Origin: DATLFP01 sp035540955
GTDB lineage: Bacteria > Actinomycetota > Acidimicrobiia > Acidimicrobiales > CADCSY01
Length of the DNA stretch: 19,455 nt
NCBI GenBank assembly: GCA_035540955.1
Contig: DATLFP010000148.1
Span: 1 to 19,455 of the forward strand
Direction: 5' to 3'
The notes beneath the pieces were generated by a model. That model had not been told where the DNA came from and ran no database searches. It was given only the letters and a program-made list of their open reading frames with translations. Below, in pieces: positions 13,266 through 19,455 of this stretch; the first letter of the stretch is position 1; every line of letters starts with the position of its first letter. The translations under genes and the position numbers were made by a program.

Positions 13266-13741
13266 GACCGGCACCTTGCCACGAGCCGGACCCATCGACG
13301 CAGGACGGGCACCAGGCTGGGCACGGTCAGCCGGTCGATGCGGAGGATGTCGAAGCCGCCGGCACGCAGCGCGGCGGGGACGTCGTGGTCGATGTGGCAC
13401 GTGCCGGGCAGCGCGGCATAGGCCGGATCGGCCAGCCGCTGCAACCTCCCGATCACCCCCCGGCGTCCGACGTGCTCGAGCGCCTCGAGCCGGGCACCGG
13501 GGGCGAGCACGCGGCGCAGCTCGGCGATCGTCGCATCGAGATCGGGGCGGGCGCACAGGGCGCCACGCAGCACGACATCGTCGAGCGAGCGGTCGGGCAC
13601 GGTGGCCAGCGCCTCCAGCGACCACCACGACCCGCCGTCGGCGTCTCCCACCCGGAGGGCATCGAGCCGGCGAGCGGCGACCGGACCCAACGCCCGGCGA
13701 TGGGCCGCGGGGTCACCGAATCGGGCGGAGTTGAGAGCCAT
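13262..13741 (-). CDS. Class I methyltransferase-like protein lacking the SAM-binding motif I
   Basis: The 159-residue product resembles the C-terminal two thirds of UbiE-like methyltransferases: DRSLDDVVLRGALCARPDLD (motif II region), ATIAELRRVLAPGARLEALEHV (motif III region), then a family-type tail with RLQRLADPAYAALPGTCHID and AALRAGGFDI. The N-terminal 50 residues contain no E/D-x-G-x-G-x-G motif, so cofactor binding is doubtful. No other frame upstream restores it, because the divergent dehydrogenase gene begins 28 bp away. It may be a degenerate enzyme or a partner protein. ATG 13741 is the only sensible start, without a Shine-Dalgarno. It is coupled to the S51 gene by an ATGA overlap, so the pair is likely one functional unit of unknown role. 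Confidence 0.6.
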   Translation of the reverse strand: MALNSARFGDPAAHRRALGPVAARRLDALRVGDADGGSWWSLEALATVPDRSLDDVVLRGALCARPDLDATIAELRRVLAPGARLEALEHVGRRGVIGRLQRLADPAYAALPGTCHIDHDVPAALRAGGFDILRIDRLTVPSLVPVLRRWVRLVARCRS

Positions 13742-13761
13742 CGGAAACCGCTGCGTAACGT
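13731..13761 (+). promoter_or_regulatory. Possible promoter of the hydroxyacyl-CoA dehydrogenase gene (TTGAGA / TAACGT)
   Basis: TTGAGA (13731-13736) and TAACGT (13756-13761) are 19 bases apart, and the second ends seven bases before the ATG at 13769. The -35 would lie inside the first codons of the divergent methyltransferase-like gene. There is no Shine-Dalgarno, which again fits a leaderless mRNA. Confidence 0.45.
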
Positions 13762-13768
13762 ACCGGCC

Positions 13769-14626
13769 ATGACGATCGATCGTGTCGGCATCATCGGCTC
13801 CGGGATCATGGGCTCAGGCATCGCCGAGGTCGCAGCCAAGGCGGGCGCCACCGTCGTGCTGCGATCCCGCAAGCAGGAGACGGCCGACGACATGGTCGCC
13901 CGGCTGACCAAGTCTCTGGACAAGCAGGTCGAGCGGGGCAAGCTCGAGCAGGGCGACCGCGACGCGGTGCTCGGCCGCGTGTCGGCCACCGCCTCGCTGG
14001 GCGACCTCGCCGACTGCGATCTGGTGATCGAGTCGGTCGTCGAGGACCTGGCGGTGAAGAAGGACCTCTTCGCCGAGCTCGACGGCATCGTGAAGGCCGG
14101 CGCCATCCTCGCCACCAACACGTCGACGCTGCCGGTGGTGGAGATGGCGGTCCAGACCAAGCGCCCCGACAAGGTCTGCGGCGTCCACTTCTTCAACCCG
14201 GCTCCGGCGATGAGCCTGGTGGAGATCGTGCGCCCGCTCACGGCGTCGGACGACACGATCGCCGCGGTGCGGGAGTTCGCGTCGGCCTGCGGCAAGAACC
14301 CGGTGGAGGTGAAGGACCGCGCCGGGTTCATCGTCAACGCGCTGCTGTTCCCCTACTGCAACAACGCGGTGCGCATGCTGGAGAGCGGGACGGCCTCGCG
14401 GGACGACATCGACGCCGCGATGATGGGTGGCTGCAACCACCCCATGGGGCCCCTGGCGCTGCTCGATCTCGTCGGTCTCGACACGTCGCTGTCGATCCTC
14501 GACGCGCTCTACGAGGAGTTCCGGGACCCCAACTACGCGGCCCAGCCCCTGCTGCGGCGGATGGTGACCGCCGGTCACCTCGGGCGGAAGTCGGGCATCG
14601 GCTTCTACGACTACTCGAAGAAGTAG
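13769..14626 (+). CDS. 3-hydroxybutyryl-CoA dehydrogenase (FadB2/Hbd type)
   Basis: This NAD(P)-dependent enzyme interconverts 3-hydroxybutyryl-CoA and acetoacetyl-CoA. The 285-residue single-function form has the nucleotide motif GIIGSGIMGSGIA (Gly10, Gly12, Gly15), ATNTSTLP with Ser119, and catalytic His140 in VCGVHFFNPAPAM with Glu152. It has the C-terminal helical domain with DRAGFIVNALLFPY and MMGGCNHPMGPLALLDLVGLD, and ends in the typical GRKSGIGFYDYSKK. The start is ATG 13769, seven bases after a TAACGT box. It is followed closely by aat, an unrelated gene. It could serve fatty acid degradation, polyhydroxybutyrate or the C4 part of the ethylmalonyl-CoA route, for which a mutase lies 3 kb downstream. 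Confidence 0.94.
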   Translation: MTIDRVGIIGSGIMGSGIAEVAAKAGATVVLRSRKQETADDMVARLTKSLDKQVERGKLEQGDRDAVLGRVSATASLGDLADCDLVIESVVEDLAVKKDLFAELDGIVKAGAILATNTSTLPVVEMAVQTKRPDKVCGVHFFNPAPAMSLVEIVRPLTASDDTIAAVREFASACGKNPVEVKDRAGFIVNALLFPYCNNAVRMLESGTASRDDIDAAMMGGCNHPMGPLALLDLVGLDTSLSILDALYEEFRDPNYAAQPLLRRMVTAGHLGRKSGIGFYDYSKK

Positions 14627-14630
14627 CGCC

Positions 14631-15293
14631 GTCGCCGACTGGTCGTTCCCCCCGGCCGATGCGGCCGACGACGACGGCATCGTCGGCATCGGCGCCGACC
14701 TCGAGCCGGCGACGCTGCTGTCGGCCTACCGCCAGGGCCTGTTCCCGATGCACGTGCAGGCGGGCCCGCAACGGGTGCTGGCGTGGTGGTCGCCGGATCC
14801 CCGCGGGATCATCCCCCTCGACGGGCTGCGGGTCAGCCGGTCGCTCCGGCGGTCGTGCGACCGGTACGCCGTGACCGTCGACCGCGCCTTCGAGGACGTG
14901 ATCGACGGGTGCGCCGACCCCTCGCGGACGGGGAGGTGGATCAACGAGGAGATCCGCGCCGCCTACGTCCGGCTGCATCACCTCGGGTGGGCGCACAGCG
15001 TCGAGGTGTGGGCGGCCGACGGGGCGCTGGCCGGGGGCCTCTACGGGGTGGCCATCGGCGGGCTGTTCGCCGGCGAGTCGATGTTCCACCGGGCGCGGGA
15101 CGCGTCGAAGGTGGCGCTCGTGGCGCTCGTCACCGCGCTGCGCGGGAACGAAGCGGGCATCCTGGACGTCCAATGGGTGACGCCGCACCTGGCATCGCTC
15201 GGCGCCGTCGGGATCCCCCGGTCGACGTACCTGGCCCGCCTCCGCGCCGCTCTGGCCGAACCCCTGCCCCCGATCTTCCAGGAGTCCGCATGA
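14631..15293 (+). CDS. aat: Leucyl/phenylalanyl-tRNA--protein transferase, start uncertain
   Basis: Aat adds Leu or Phe from aminoacyl-tRNA to proteins with N-terminal Arg or Lys, marking them for ClpS/ClpAP-type degradation (N-degron pathway). Conserved segments are GIVGIGADLEPATLLSAYRQ, GLFPM, LAWWSPDPRGIIPLDGLRVSR, SRTGRWINEEIRAAYVRLHH, GWAHSVEVW and GLYGVAIGGLFAGESMFHRA. The conserved N-terminal domain (from DWSFPP at 14637) lies in frame upstream of the first ATG (14748), but between that ATG and the in-frame stop at 14565-14567 there is no ATG, GTG or TTG. I set the start at GTC 14631, five bases after the dehydrogenase stop, purely as a guess that keeps the whole domain (220 residues). 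Starting at 14748 gives 181 residues and loses the LxGGDL-like motif. The stop overlaps the ATG of the lipoprotein gene (ATGA). Confidence 0.85.
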   Translation, partial: VADWSFPPADAADDDGIVGIGADLEPATLLSAYRQGLFPMHVQAGPQRVLAWWSPDPRGIIPLDGLRVSRSLRRSCDRYAVTVDRAFEDVIDGCADPSRTGRWINEEIRAAYVRLHHLGWAHSVEVWAADGALAGGLYGVAIGGLFAGESMFHRARDASKVALVALVTALRGNEAGILDVQWVTPHLASLGAVGIPRSTYLARLRAALAEPLPPIFQESA

Positions 15294-16048
15294 AGAAGCT
15301 GGTGCTCGCCCTCGGCGCCGTCGCGCTGCTCGCCGCCGGTTGCGGCGACGATGACGACGACGCGTCGACCACGACGTCGACGACCGCCGCCGACGCGACG
15401 ACCACCACCGAGACCCCGCCGGCGACGACCGCGCCCGGTCTCACGGTCGAGGATCCGGTGGCGACGGCTCGGGCGTGGATCGACGCCATTGGCGCCGGCG
15501 ACTACGACACCGTCGTCGCCCTCACCTCGGAGCGGTCGCTGGCCGCGTTCGGGGGCGCCGAGGGCGTGGAGGAGAACCGGACGGCGCTGGCCGAGGGCTG
15601 GGGGGCGTGGAGCCACGCCGAGGACCTCGAGACGGCCACGCTCCCGCCGATCGGCGACGGCACGGCGGTCGTCGTGCTGCACGGACAGGTGGCTCAGGAG
15701 GGCCCGCCCCGTGAGGCGTGGGCGGCGCTGGCGGTGGTGGCGACCGTCGACGGCGACCGCGTCGAGCCGTTCCTCGACCTCGGTGCGATCACCGTCGACC
15801 CGCCCGCCGGCACCGAGGTGGCCGCCCAGCCCCGATTCACGATCACCGCGCCCACTGGCGTGCAGGTGCAGGCGGTGATCGACGCCAGTCACTCGGCGAG
15901 GGTCTCCCAGGTGGTGAGCGACGAGGCGACCACGATCGAGGTGGCCGCCAACGTGCCGCTCGACCCCGGCCTGCACGTGCTGACCGTCGTGCTCAGGGAC
16001 GGCGCCGACATCATGGTCCGCACCTTCGAGTACGCCGTCGAGGGCTGA
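15290..16048 (+). CDS. Lipoprotein of unknown function with Thr-rich linker
   Basis: The 252-residue product starts MKKLVLALGAVALLAAGCGD: a short signal peptide with a lipobox and Cys18, so it should be a membrane-anchored lipoprotein on the outer face. An Asp run (20-24) and a Thr/Ala/Pro-rich linker (to about 50) follow. The next part, DPVATARAWIDAIGAGDYDTVVAL, resembles the start of NTF2-like or SnoaL-like folds, and the last 90 residues look like a beta-sandwich (PRFTITAPTGVQVQAVIDAS). I recognise no specific family. ATG 15290 has AGGAG five bases upstream and overlaps the aat stop, so it is translated as part of that operon. A palindromic repeat lies 14 bp after the stop. Confidence 0.82.
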   Translation: MKKLVLALGAVALLAAGCGDDDDDASTTTSTTAADATTTTETPPATTAPGLTVEDPVATARAWIDAIGAGDYDTVVALTSERSLAAFGGAEGVEENRTALAEGWGAWSHAEDLETATLPPIGDGTAVVVLHGQVAQEGPPREAWAALAVVATVDGDRVEPFLDLGAITVDPPAGTEVAAQPRFTITAPTGVQVQAVIDASHSARVSQVVSDEATTIEVAANVPLDPGLHVLTVVLRDGADIMVRTFEYAVEG

Positions 16049-16062
16049 CCCCGCGCGTCTTG

Positions 16063-16097
16063 TGGCGGTTCCTTTCGCCAGGCGACAGGAACCGCCA
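16063..16097. repeat. 35-bp palindromic repeat, copy 2 (14-bp arms, 7-nt centre)
   Basis: The left arm TGGCGGTTCCTTTC (16063-16076), centre GCCAGGC and right arm GACAGGAACCGCCA (16084-16097) match copy 1 at 841-875 in 29 of 35 positions with the same 14-7-14 layout. TG and CA flanks extend the stem by two base pairs. It sits between convergent stops at 16048 and 16110. No T-run follows on either strand. Confidence 0.85.
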
Positions 16098-16109
16098 CAC
16101 GTCAGGCGG

Positions 16110-17267
16110 TCAGCCGACCGCGAGCCACCACCAGCCGTAGCGGTCGAGGGTGGCGACGAGCTGGGCGCTGCCGTCCACGGGGATGCCGATCACGCGGTCG
16201 GCGGCGTCGCTGGTGGGGCCGGCGAGCAGGTAGAGCACATCGCCGTCCCGCGACCAGGCGAGGCGGCTGCGGACGGGCGTGCCCACCGACAGCAGCTGGT
16301 GGAAGTGGTGGCGGCACCCCTGCCCGCAGGCGGGCCCGACCTCGACCATCGCGACCCCCACTTCGCGCGTTCTCGGCCGGTTGCTGAACAGCGCGAGGTG
16401 CGAGCCGTCGGGTGAGAAGGCCGCGACCACGAGCTCGGCGCCGGTGTCGAGGCCGAAACCCGGCAGCGGCTCGACGGCACCGGTGACGAGGTCGAGCAGG
16501 TCGGCCTGGTCGAGCAGGACATGGGTGGGCGAGGCCGCCCAGATCGGCCCGACGTCGTGATGGCGGACGCGCACGTCACCGGTCGCCGGGTCCACGACCA
16601 CCAGGTCGCGGTCGCAGCCGAGCAGGGCGCCCTCGGCGACCTCGGCCTCGAACCGACAACCGGCGGGCATCATCACCTCGTGATCCACCACGCCGTCGGC
16701 GCCGGCCCGCACCCACCGGTCGCCCCGCGCCAACCACACCCGGTCGGCGTCGATCGACGGGCGGATGTCGCCGGCGGCGCCGATCACCACGGGATCGTCG
16801 CGGAGGTGGAGGGTGACGGCTCGGGCCACGGAGAGGTCGCTCCAGACGAGCACGTCGCCGACGACCACCAGCGGGAACTCGAAGTCGCCGGGCCACAGCC
16901 GGACCTGGCGGTCGCGGCGGGTCACGTATCCGGTGGCCACGTCGATGGCGGCGAGCGATCCCATGCTCTCGTGGCCGACCGGCGCCCCCAGCACCACGAC
17001 GTCGTCGAGACCTCGGGGCGAGTAGGCGGTGATGCCACGCGGGATGAACCGCTCGACGGTCGTCGTGGTGGTGGGGCTCGGCCGGAGCGGTTCGGGGTCA
17101 TCGTCGCCGCCATCGACGAGCATCAGCGCCCCGATGACCGCCACCGCCAGCAGGACGGGCACCACGGACCCGGGCCGACCGGGCGAGGAGCTCGGCGGTG
17201 GCGGCCGGCGATCGGGTTCCCCGAGGGGCACCTCGCCGAGATCGATCTCCCCGGCCGCGTTACGCAT
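16110..17267 (-). CDS. Membrane-anchored protein of unknown function, possible beta-propeller
   Basis: The 385-residue product has a cytoplasmic head of about 33 residues rich in Pro, one membrane helix (about 34-52), an acidic GGDDDPEP, and a PTTTTTVERF linker. A long outer domain follows, made of short strand-like repeats such as GSLAAIDVATGYVTRRDRQV, DRDLVVVDPATGDVRVRH, VVAAFSPDGSHLALFSN and RLAWSRDGDVLYLLAG. The FSPDGSHLA and WSRDGDVLYLL turns are like those of TolB or WD40-like propellers. Cysteines in GPACGQGC are close together. ATG 17267 is used, with no clear ribosome-binding site. It is divergent from the mutase gene, with 29 bp between starts. I cannot name a function. Confidence 0.75.
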   Translation of the reverse strand: MRNAAGEIDLGEVPLGEPDRRPPPPSSSPGRPGSVVPVLLAVAVIGALMLVDGGDDDPEPLRPSPTTTTTVERFIPRGITAYSPRGLDDVVVLGAPVGHESMGSLAAIDVATGYVTRRDRQVRLWPGDFEFPLVVVGDVLVWSDLSVARAVTLHLRDDPVVIGAAGDIRPSIDADRVWLARGDRWVRAGADGVVDHEVMMPAGCRFEAEVAEGALLGCDRDLVVVDPATGDVRVRHHDVGPIWAASPTHVLLDQADLLDLVTGAVEPLPGFGLDTGAELVVAAFSPDGSHLALFSNRPRTREVGVAMVEVGPACGQGCRHHFHQLLSVGTPVRSRLAWSRDGDVLYLLAGPTSDAADRVIGIPVDGSAQLVATLDRYGWWWLAVG

Positions 17268-17296
17268 CCCGGCTCGTGACAGGGAACGATGGTGCC

Positions 17297-19267
17297 ATGC
17301 CTGGTCCCACGGGGTCTCCGGAACACCACGGTCGCGACCGGCCCTGGCTCATGCGCACCTACTCGGGTCACTCCACGGCCCGGGCGTCCAACGAGCTCTA
17401 CCGGACCAACCTGGCCCGGGGCCAGACCGGCCTGTCGGTCGCCTTCGACCTGCCGACCCAGACCGGCTACGACCCGGACGCCCCCGAGGCCCGCGGAGAG
17501 GTGGGCAAGGTCGGCGTGCCCGTCGCCCACCTCGGCCACATGCGCCAGCTCATGGATGGCATCCCGCCCGGCGAGATGAACACCTCGATGACGATCAACG
17601 CCACGGCGGCATGGCTGCTCGGGCTCTACGTCGCCAACGCCGAGGAGCAGGGGGTCGAGAGCAGGGCCCTCCGGGGCACCACCCAGAACGACATCGTCAA
17701 GGAGTACCTCAGCCGCGGCACGTACATCTTCCCGCCCCTGCCGAGCCGTCGCCTGATCGTCGACATGGTCGCGTTCTGCTCGGAGTGGATCCCCAAGTGG
17801 AACCCCATGAACGTCTGCTCGTACCACCTGCAGGAGGCAGGGGCCACGCCGGTGCAGGAGATCGCCTACTCCCTCGCCACCGCGATCGACGTGCTCGACG
17901 CCGTGCGGGAGTCGGGCCAGGTGGCCGAGGACCGGTTCCCGGCGGTGGTCGGATCGATCTCGTTCTTTGTGAACGCCGGCATCCGGTTCATCGAAGAGGT
18001 GTGCAAGATGCGGGTGTTCACCGACCTGTGGGACCGCATCTGCCTCGAGCGCTACGGCGTGCAGGACGAGAAGCTGCGCCGGTTCCGCTACGGGGTGCAG
18101 GTGAACTCGCTCGGGCTCACCGAAGCACAGCCCGAGAACAACGTGCAGCGCATCGTGCTCGAGATGCTCGGCGTCACCCTCTCGAAGCGGGCGCGCGCCC
18201 GGTCGATCCAGCTGCCGGCGTGGAACGAGGCCCTCGGACTCCCCCGGCCGTGGGATCAGCAGTGGTCGCTGCGCATCCAGCAGGTCCTCGCCGAGGAGAC
18301 CGACCTGCTCGAGCTCGACGACATCTTCGACGGCTCGACGGTGATCGAGACCAAGACCGCCGAGCTCGCCGACGCCGCCTGGGCCGAGCTCGAGGACGTG
18401 CTCGCCCTCGGCGGTGCCTTCGAGGCCATCGACGAGCTGAAGGGGCGGCTCGTGACCTCGCACACGGAGCGCATGCGCCGGATCGAGTCGGGCGACCTGG
18501 TGGTGGTCGGCGTCAACAAGTACACCGACACCGCGGTTTCGCCGCTCGAGGGTGAGGAGTCGATCCTCAAGGTCGACCCCCGCGTGCACGACGAGATGAT
18601 CGCCGACGTGCAGGCGTGGCGGTCGGCGCGCGACAACGACGCCGTGAAGCGATCGCTCGACGAGCTGCGCCGGGCCGCCGAGAGCGGCGCCAACGTCATG
18701 CCGGCGACGGTCGACCTCGCTCACGCCGGGGGCACGACCGGCGAGTGGGCGGGCGTGCTGCGCGAGGTGTTCGGCGAGTACCGGGCCCCCACGGGTGTGG
18801 CCGCCGCCGCCGGCCAGGCCCGCGGCGCGCTCGCCGACGTGGCGGCCAAGGTCAAGGCGATGGCGGGCGGCCCGCCCCGGTTCCTCGTCGCCAAGCCGGG
18901 CCTCGACGGCCACTCGAACGGCGCCGAGCAGATCGCGGTGGCCGCCCGGGACGCCGGCATGGAGGTCGTGTACCAGGGCATCCGCCTCACTCCCGAGCAG
19001 ATCGCGGCAGTGGCCCGCGACGAGGACGTCGACGTGATCGGGCTGTCGATCCTCTCCGGCTCCCACCTCCAGCTCGTGCCCGACGTCCTCGCCCTGCTCG
19101 AGGCCGAGGGCCTCGACGTGCCGGTCGTGGTGGGCGGCATCATCCCCGAGGGTGACCGCACGGTCCTGCTCGACGCCGGCGTCGCCCGCGTCTACACCCC
19201 GAAGGACTTCGAGCTGTCTCGACTCATGGACGAGATCGCCGATCTGGTGGCGGCTCGGAGAACATGA
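17297..19267 (+). CDS. ecm: Ethylmalonyl-CoA mutase (coenzyme B12-dependent, MeaA/Ecm type)
   Basis: Ecm converts (2R)-ethylmalonyl-CoA to methylsuccinyl-CoA, a key step of the ethylmalonyl-CoA pathway for acetyl-CoA assimilation. The 656-residue protein has the mutase barrel first (RPWLMRTYSGHSTARASNEL, GLSVAFDLPTQTGYDPD, MNTSMTINATAAWLLGLY, PKWNPMNVCSYHLQEAGATP, LPAWNEALGLPRPWDQQWS). A C-terminal B12-binding domain from about 524 carries the base-off motif D-x-H-x-x-G at Asp537, His539 and Gly542 and a later VVVGGIIPEGD. The match to Rhodobacter Ecm, as I remember it, is closer than to methylmalonyl-CoA mutase, since YxGHST and GYDPD are present. Other parts of the pathway (crotonyl-CoA carboxylase/reductase) are not in the window. 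ATG 17297 is the start, and the frame upstream is antisense to the neighbour. Confidence 0.9.
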   Translation: MPGPTGSPEHHGRDRPWLMRTYSGHSTARASNELYRTNLARGQTGLSVAFDLPTQTGYDPDAPEARGEVGKVGVPVAHLGHMRQLMDGIPPGEMNTSMTINATAAWLLGLYVANAEEQGVESRALRGTTQNDIVKEYLSRGTYIFPPLPSRRLIVDMVAFCSEWIPKWNPMNVCSYHLQEAGATPVQEIAYSLATAIDVLDAVRESGQVAEDRFPAVVGSISFFVNAGIRFIEEVCKMRVFTDLWDRICLERYGVQDEKLRRFRYGVQVNSLGLTEAQPENNVQRIVLEMLGVTLSKRARARSIQLPAWNEALGLPRPWDQQWSLRIQQVLAEETDLLELDDIFDGSTVIETKTAELADAAWAELEDVLALGGAFEAIDELKGRLVTSHTERMRRIESGDLVVVGVNKYTDTAVSPLEGEESILKVDPRVHDEMIADVQAWRSARDNDAVKRSLDELRRAAESGANVMPATVDLAHAGGTTGEWAGVLREVFGEYRAPTGVAAAAGQARGALADVAAKVKAMAGGPPRFLVAKPGLDGHSNGAEQIAVAARDAGMEVVYQGIRLTPEQIAAVARDEDVDVIGLSILSGSHLQLVPDVLALLEAEGLDVPVVVGGIIPEGDRTVLLDAGVARVYTPKDFELSRLMDEIADLVAARRT

Positions 19268-19273
19268 GCGTGC

Positions 19274-19455
19274 ATGCCTGACGCCGCTCTGCGCGATCCC
19301 GATAGCGGTCTGCTCAACGAGGCGTACTTCCGGGCCGCGCTCCCGAACCGCGTGGCGACGGCCCGCCGCGTGCTGCGGCCGATCTCGATCGTGCTGGCGC
19401 GGCTGGGACGGGTCGAGCACGCCCGCCAGGTCGCCTTCGGCCTGCTCGACACCCT
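19274..19455 (+). CDS. GGDEF-like domain protein, N-terminal fragment (cut by window end)
   Basis: The frame opens at ATG 19274, six bases after the mutase stop, and runs off the window. The visible 60 residues read like the start of a GGDEF (diguanylate cyclase) domain: RDPDSGLLNEAYFRAALPNR corresponds to the D-x-x-T-G-L-x-N-x-x-x-F opening, and RRVLRPISIVLARLG to the first core strand. The usual D-x-D-x-F-K after that strand is absent (ARLGRVEHARQ), so the protein may be a non-catalytic relative. The GGDEF active-site loop itself lies outside. A five-codon frame (MSVHA) starting at 19264 overlaps the mutase stop but is too short to count. The gene may be co-transcribed with ecm. Confidence 0.6.
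   Translation, partial: MPDAALRDPDSGLLNEAYFRAALPNRVATARRVLRPISIVLARLGRVEHARQVAFGLLDT

Noticed and set aside
19264..19281. Five-codon ORF MSVHA overlapping the mutase stop
   Set aside because: Too short; the GGDEF-like frame from 19274 explains the region.
17123..19420. 765-residue minus-strand ORF
   Set aside because: It is antisense to the well-supported mutase gene and rich in His, Val, Glu and Asp, as expected from antisense of GC-rich codons.
1..19455. CRISPR arrays, insertion sequences, integrases, prophage genes, riboswitches
   Set aside because: I saw no regularly spaced repeats, no transposase or integrase motifs and no cobalamin- or lysine-riboswitch-like leader; ecm and lysC have very short upstream regions.

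Overview
The window is very GC-rich and densely packed with genes. It looks like a chromosomal segment of a high-GC Gram-positive bacterium (Actinomycetota), and my best inference is the class Acidimicrobiia. The reasons are a WhiB-family Fe-S protein, a BldD orthologue, an S-(hydroxymethyl)mycothiol dehydrogenase, a mycothiol-enzyme-like DinB-fold protein, a Get3/ArsA-like ATPase pair of the mycobacterial Rv3679/Rv3680 type, and many genes with no Shine-Dalgarno sequence but a TANNNT box 6 to 10 bases before the start. I see no phage, transposase, integrase or CRISPR array. This looks like core genome.

Layout. 1-840 is the C-terminal end of SelB (selenocysteine elongation factor), followed at once by a 35-bp palindrome. 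952-2515 on the minus strand holds a WhiB protein and an NfeD-type membrane protein. 2485-4597 on the plus strand holds two ArsA/Get3-like ATPases joined by a possible 21-codon overlapping ORF. 4602-5473 holds a divergent STAS-domain protein and a stand-alone receiver domain. 5527-5603 is tRNA-Pro(CGG). 5723-7773 holds a DinB/MDMPI-like protein divergent from mscR, then a MazG-like protein. 8039-10362 (minus) is lysC-asd. 10401-10940 (minus) is bldD. 11056-12578 (plus) holds two coupled membrane-anchored prolyl isomerases of different folds. 12582-13741 (minus) holds a peptidase S51-like protein coupled to a methyltransferase-like fragment. 13769-16048 (plus) holds a 3-hydroxybutyryl-CoA dehydrogenase, aat and a lipoprotein. 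A second copy of the palindrome lies at 16063-16097. 16110-17267 (minus) is a membrane-anchored protein of unknown function. 17297-19267 (plus) is an ethylmalonyl-CoA mutase, and 19274 onward is the start of a GGDEF-like protein cut by the window end.

How the genes relate. lysC and asd give the first and second steps of the aspartate family pathway. The hydroxyacyl-CoA dehydrogenase and ethylmalonyl-CoA mutase would both fit acetyl-CoA/C4-acyl-CoA metabolism, although they are not in one operon. mscR and its divergent neighbour both point to mycothiol. BldD keeps the residues known to bind cyclic di-GMP, and a GGDEF-like gene lies at the right edge.

The observations I find most worth checking are these: the two 14-7-14 palindromes 15.2 kb apart; complementary active-site substitutions in the two ArsA-like ATPases; an aat gene with no ATG, GTG or TTG available for its conserved N-terminus; an internal ribosome-binding site in lysC at codon 250; and the leaderless-type promoters.
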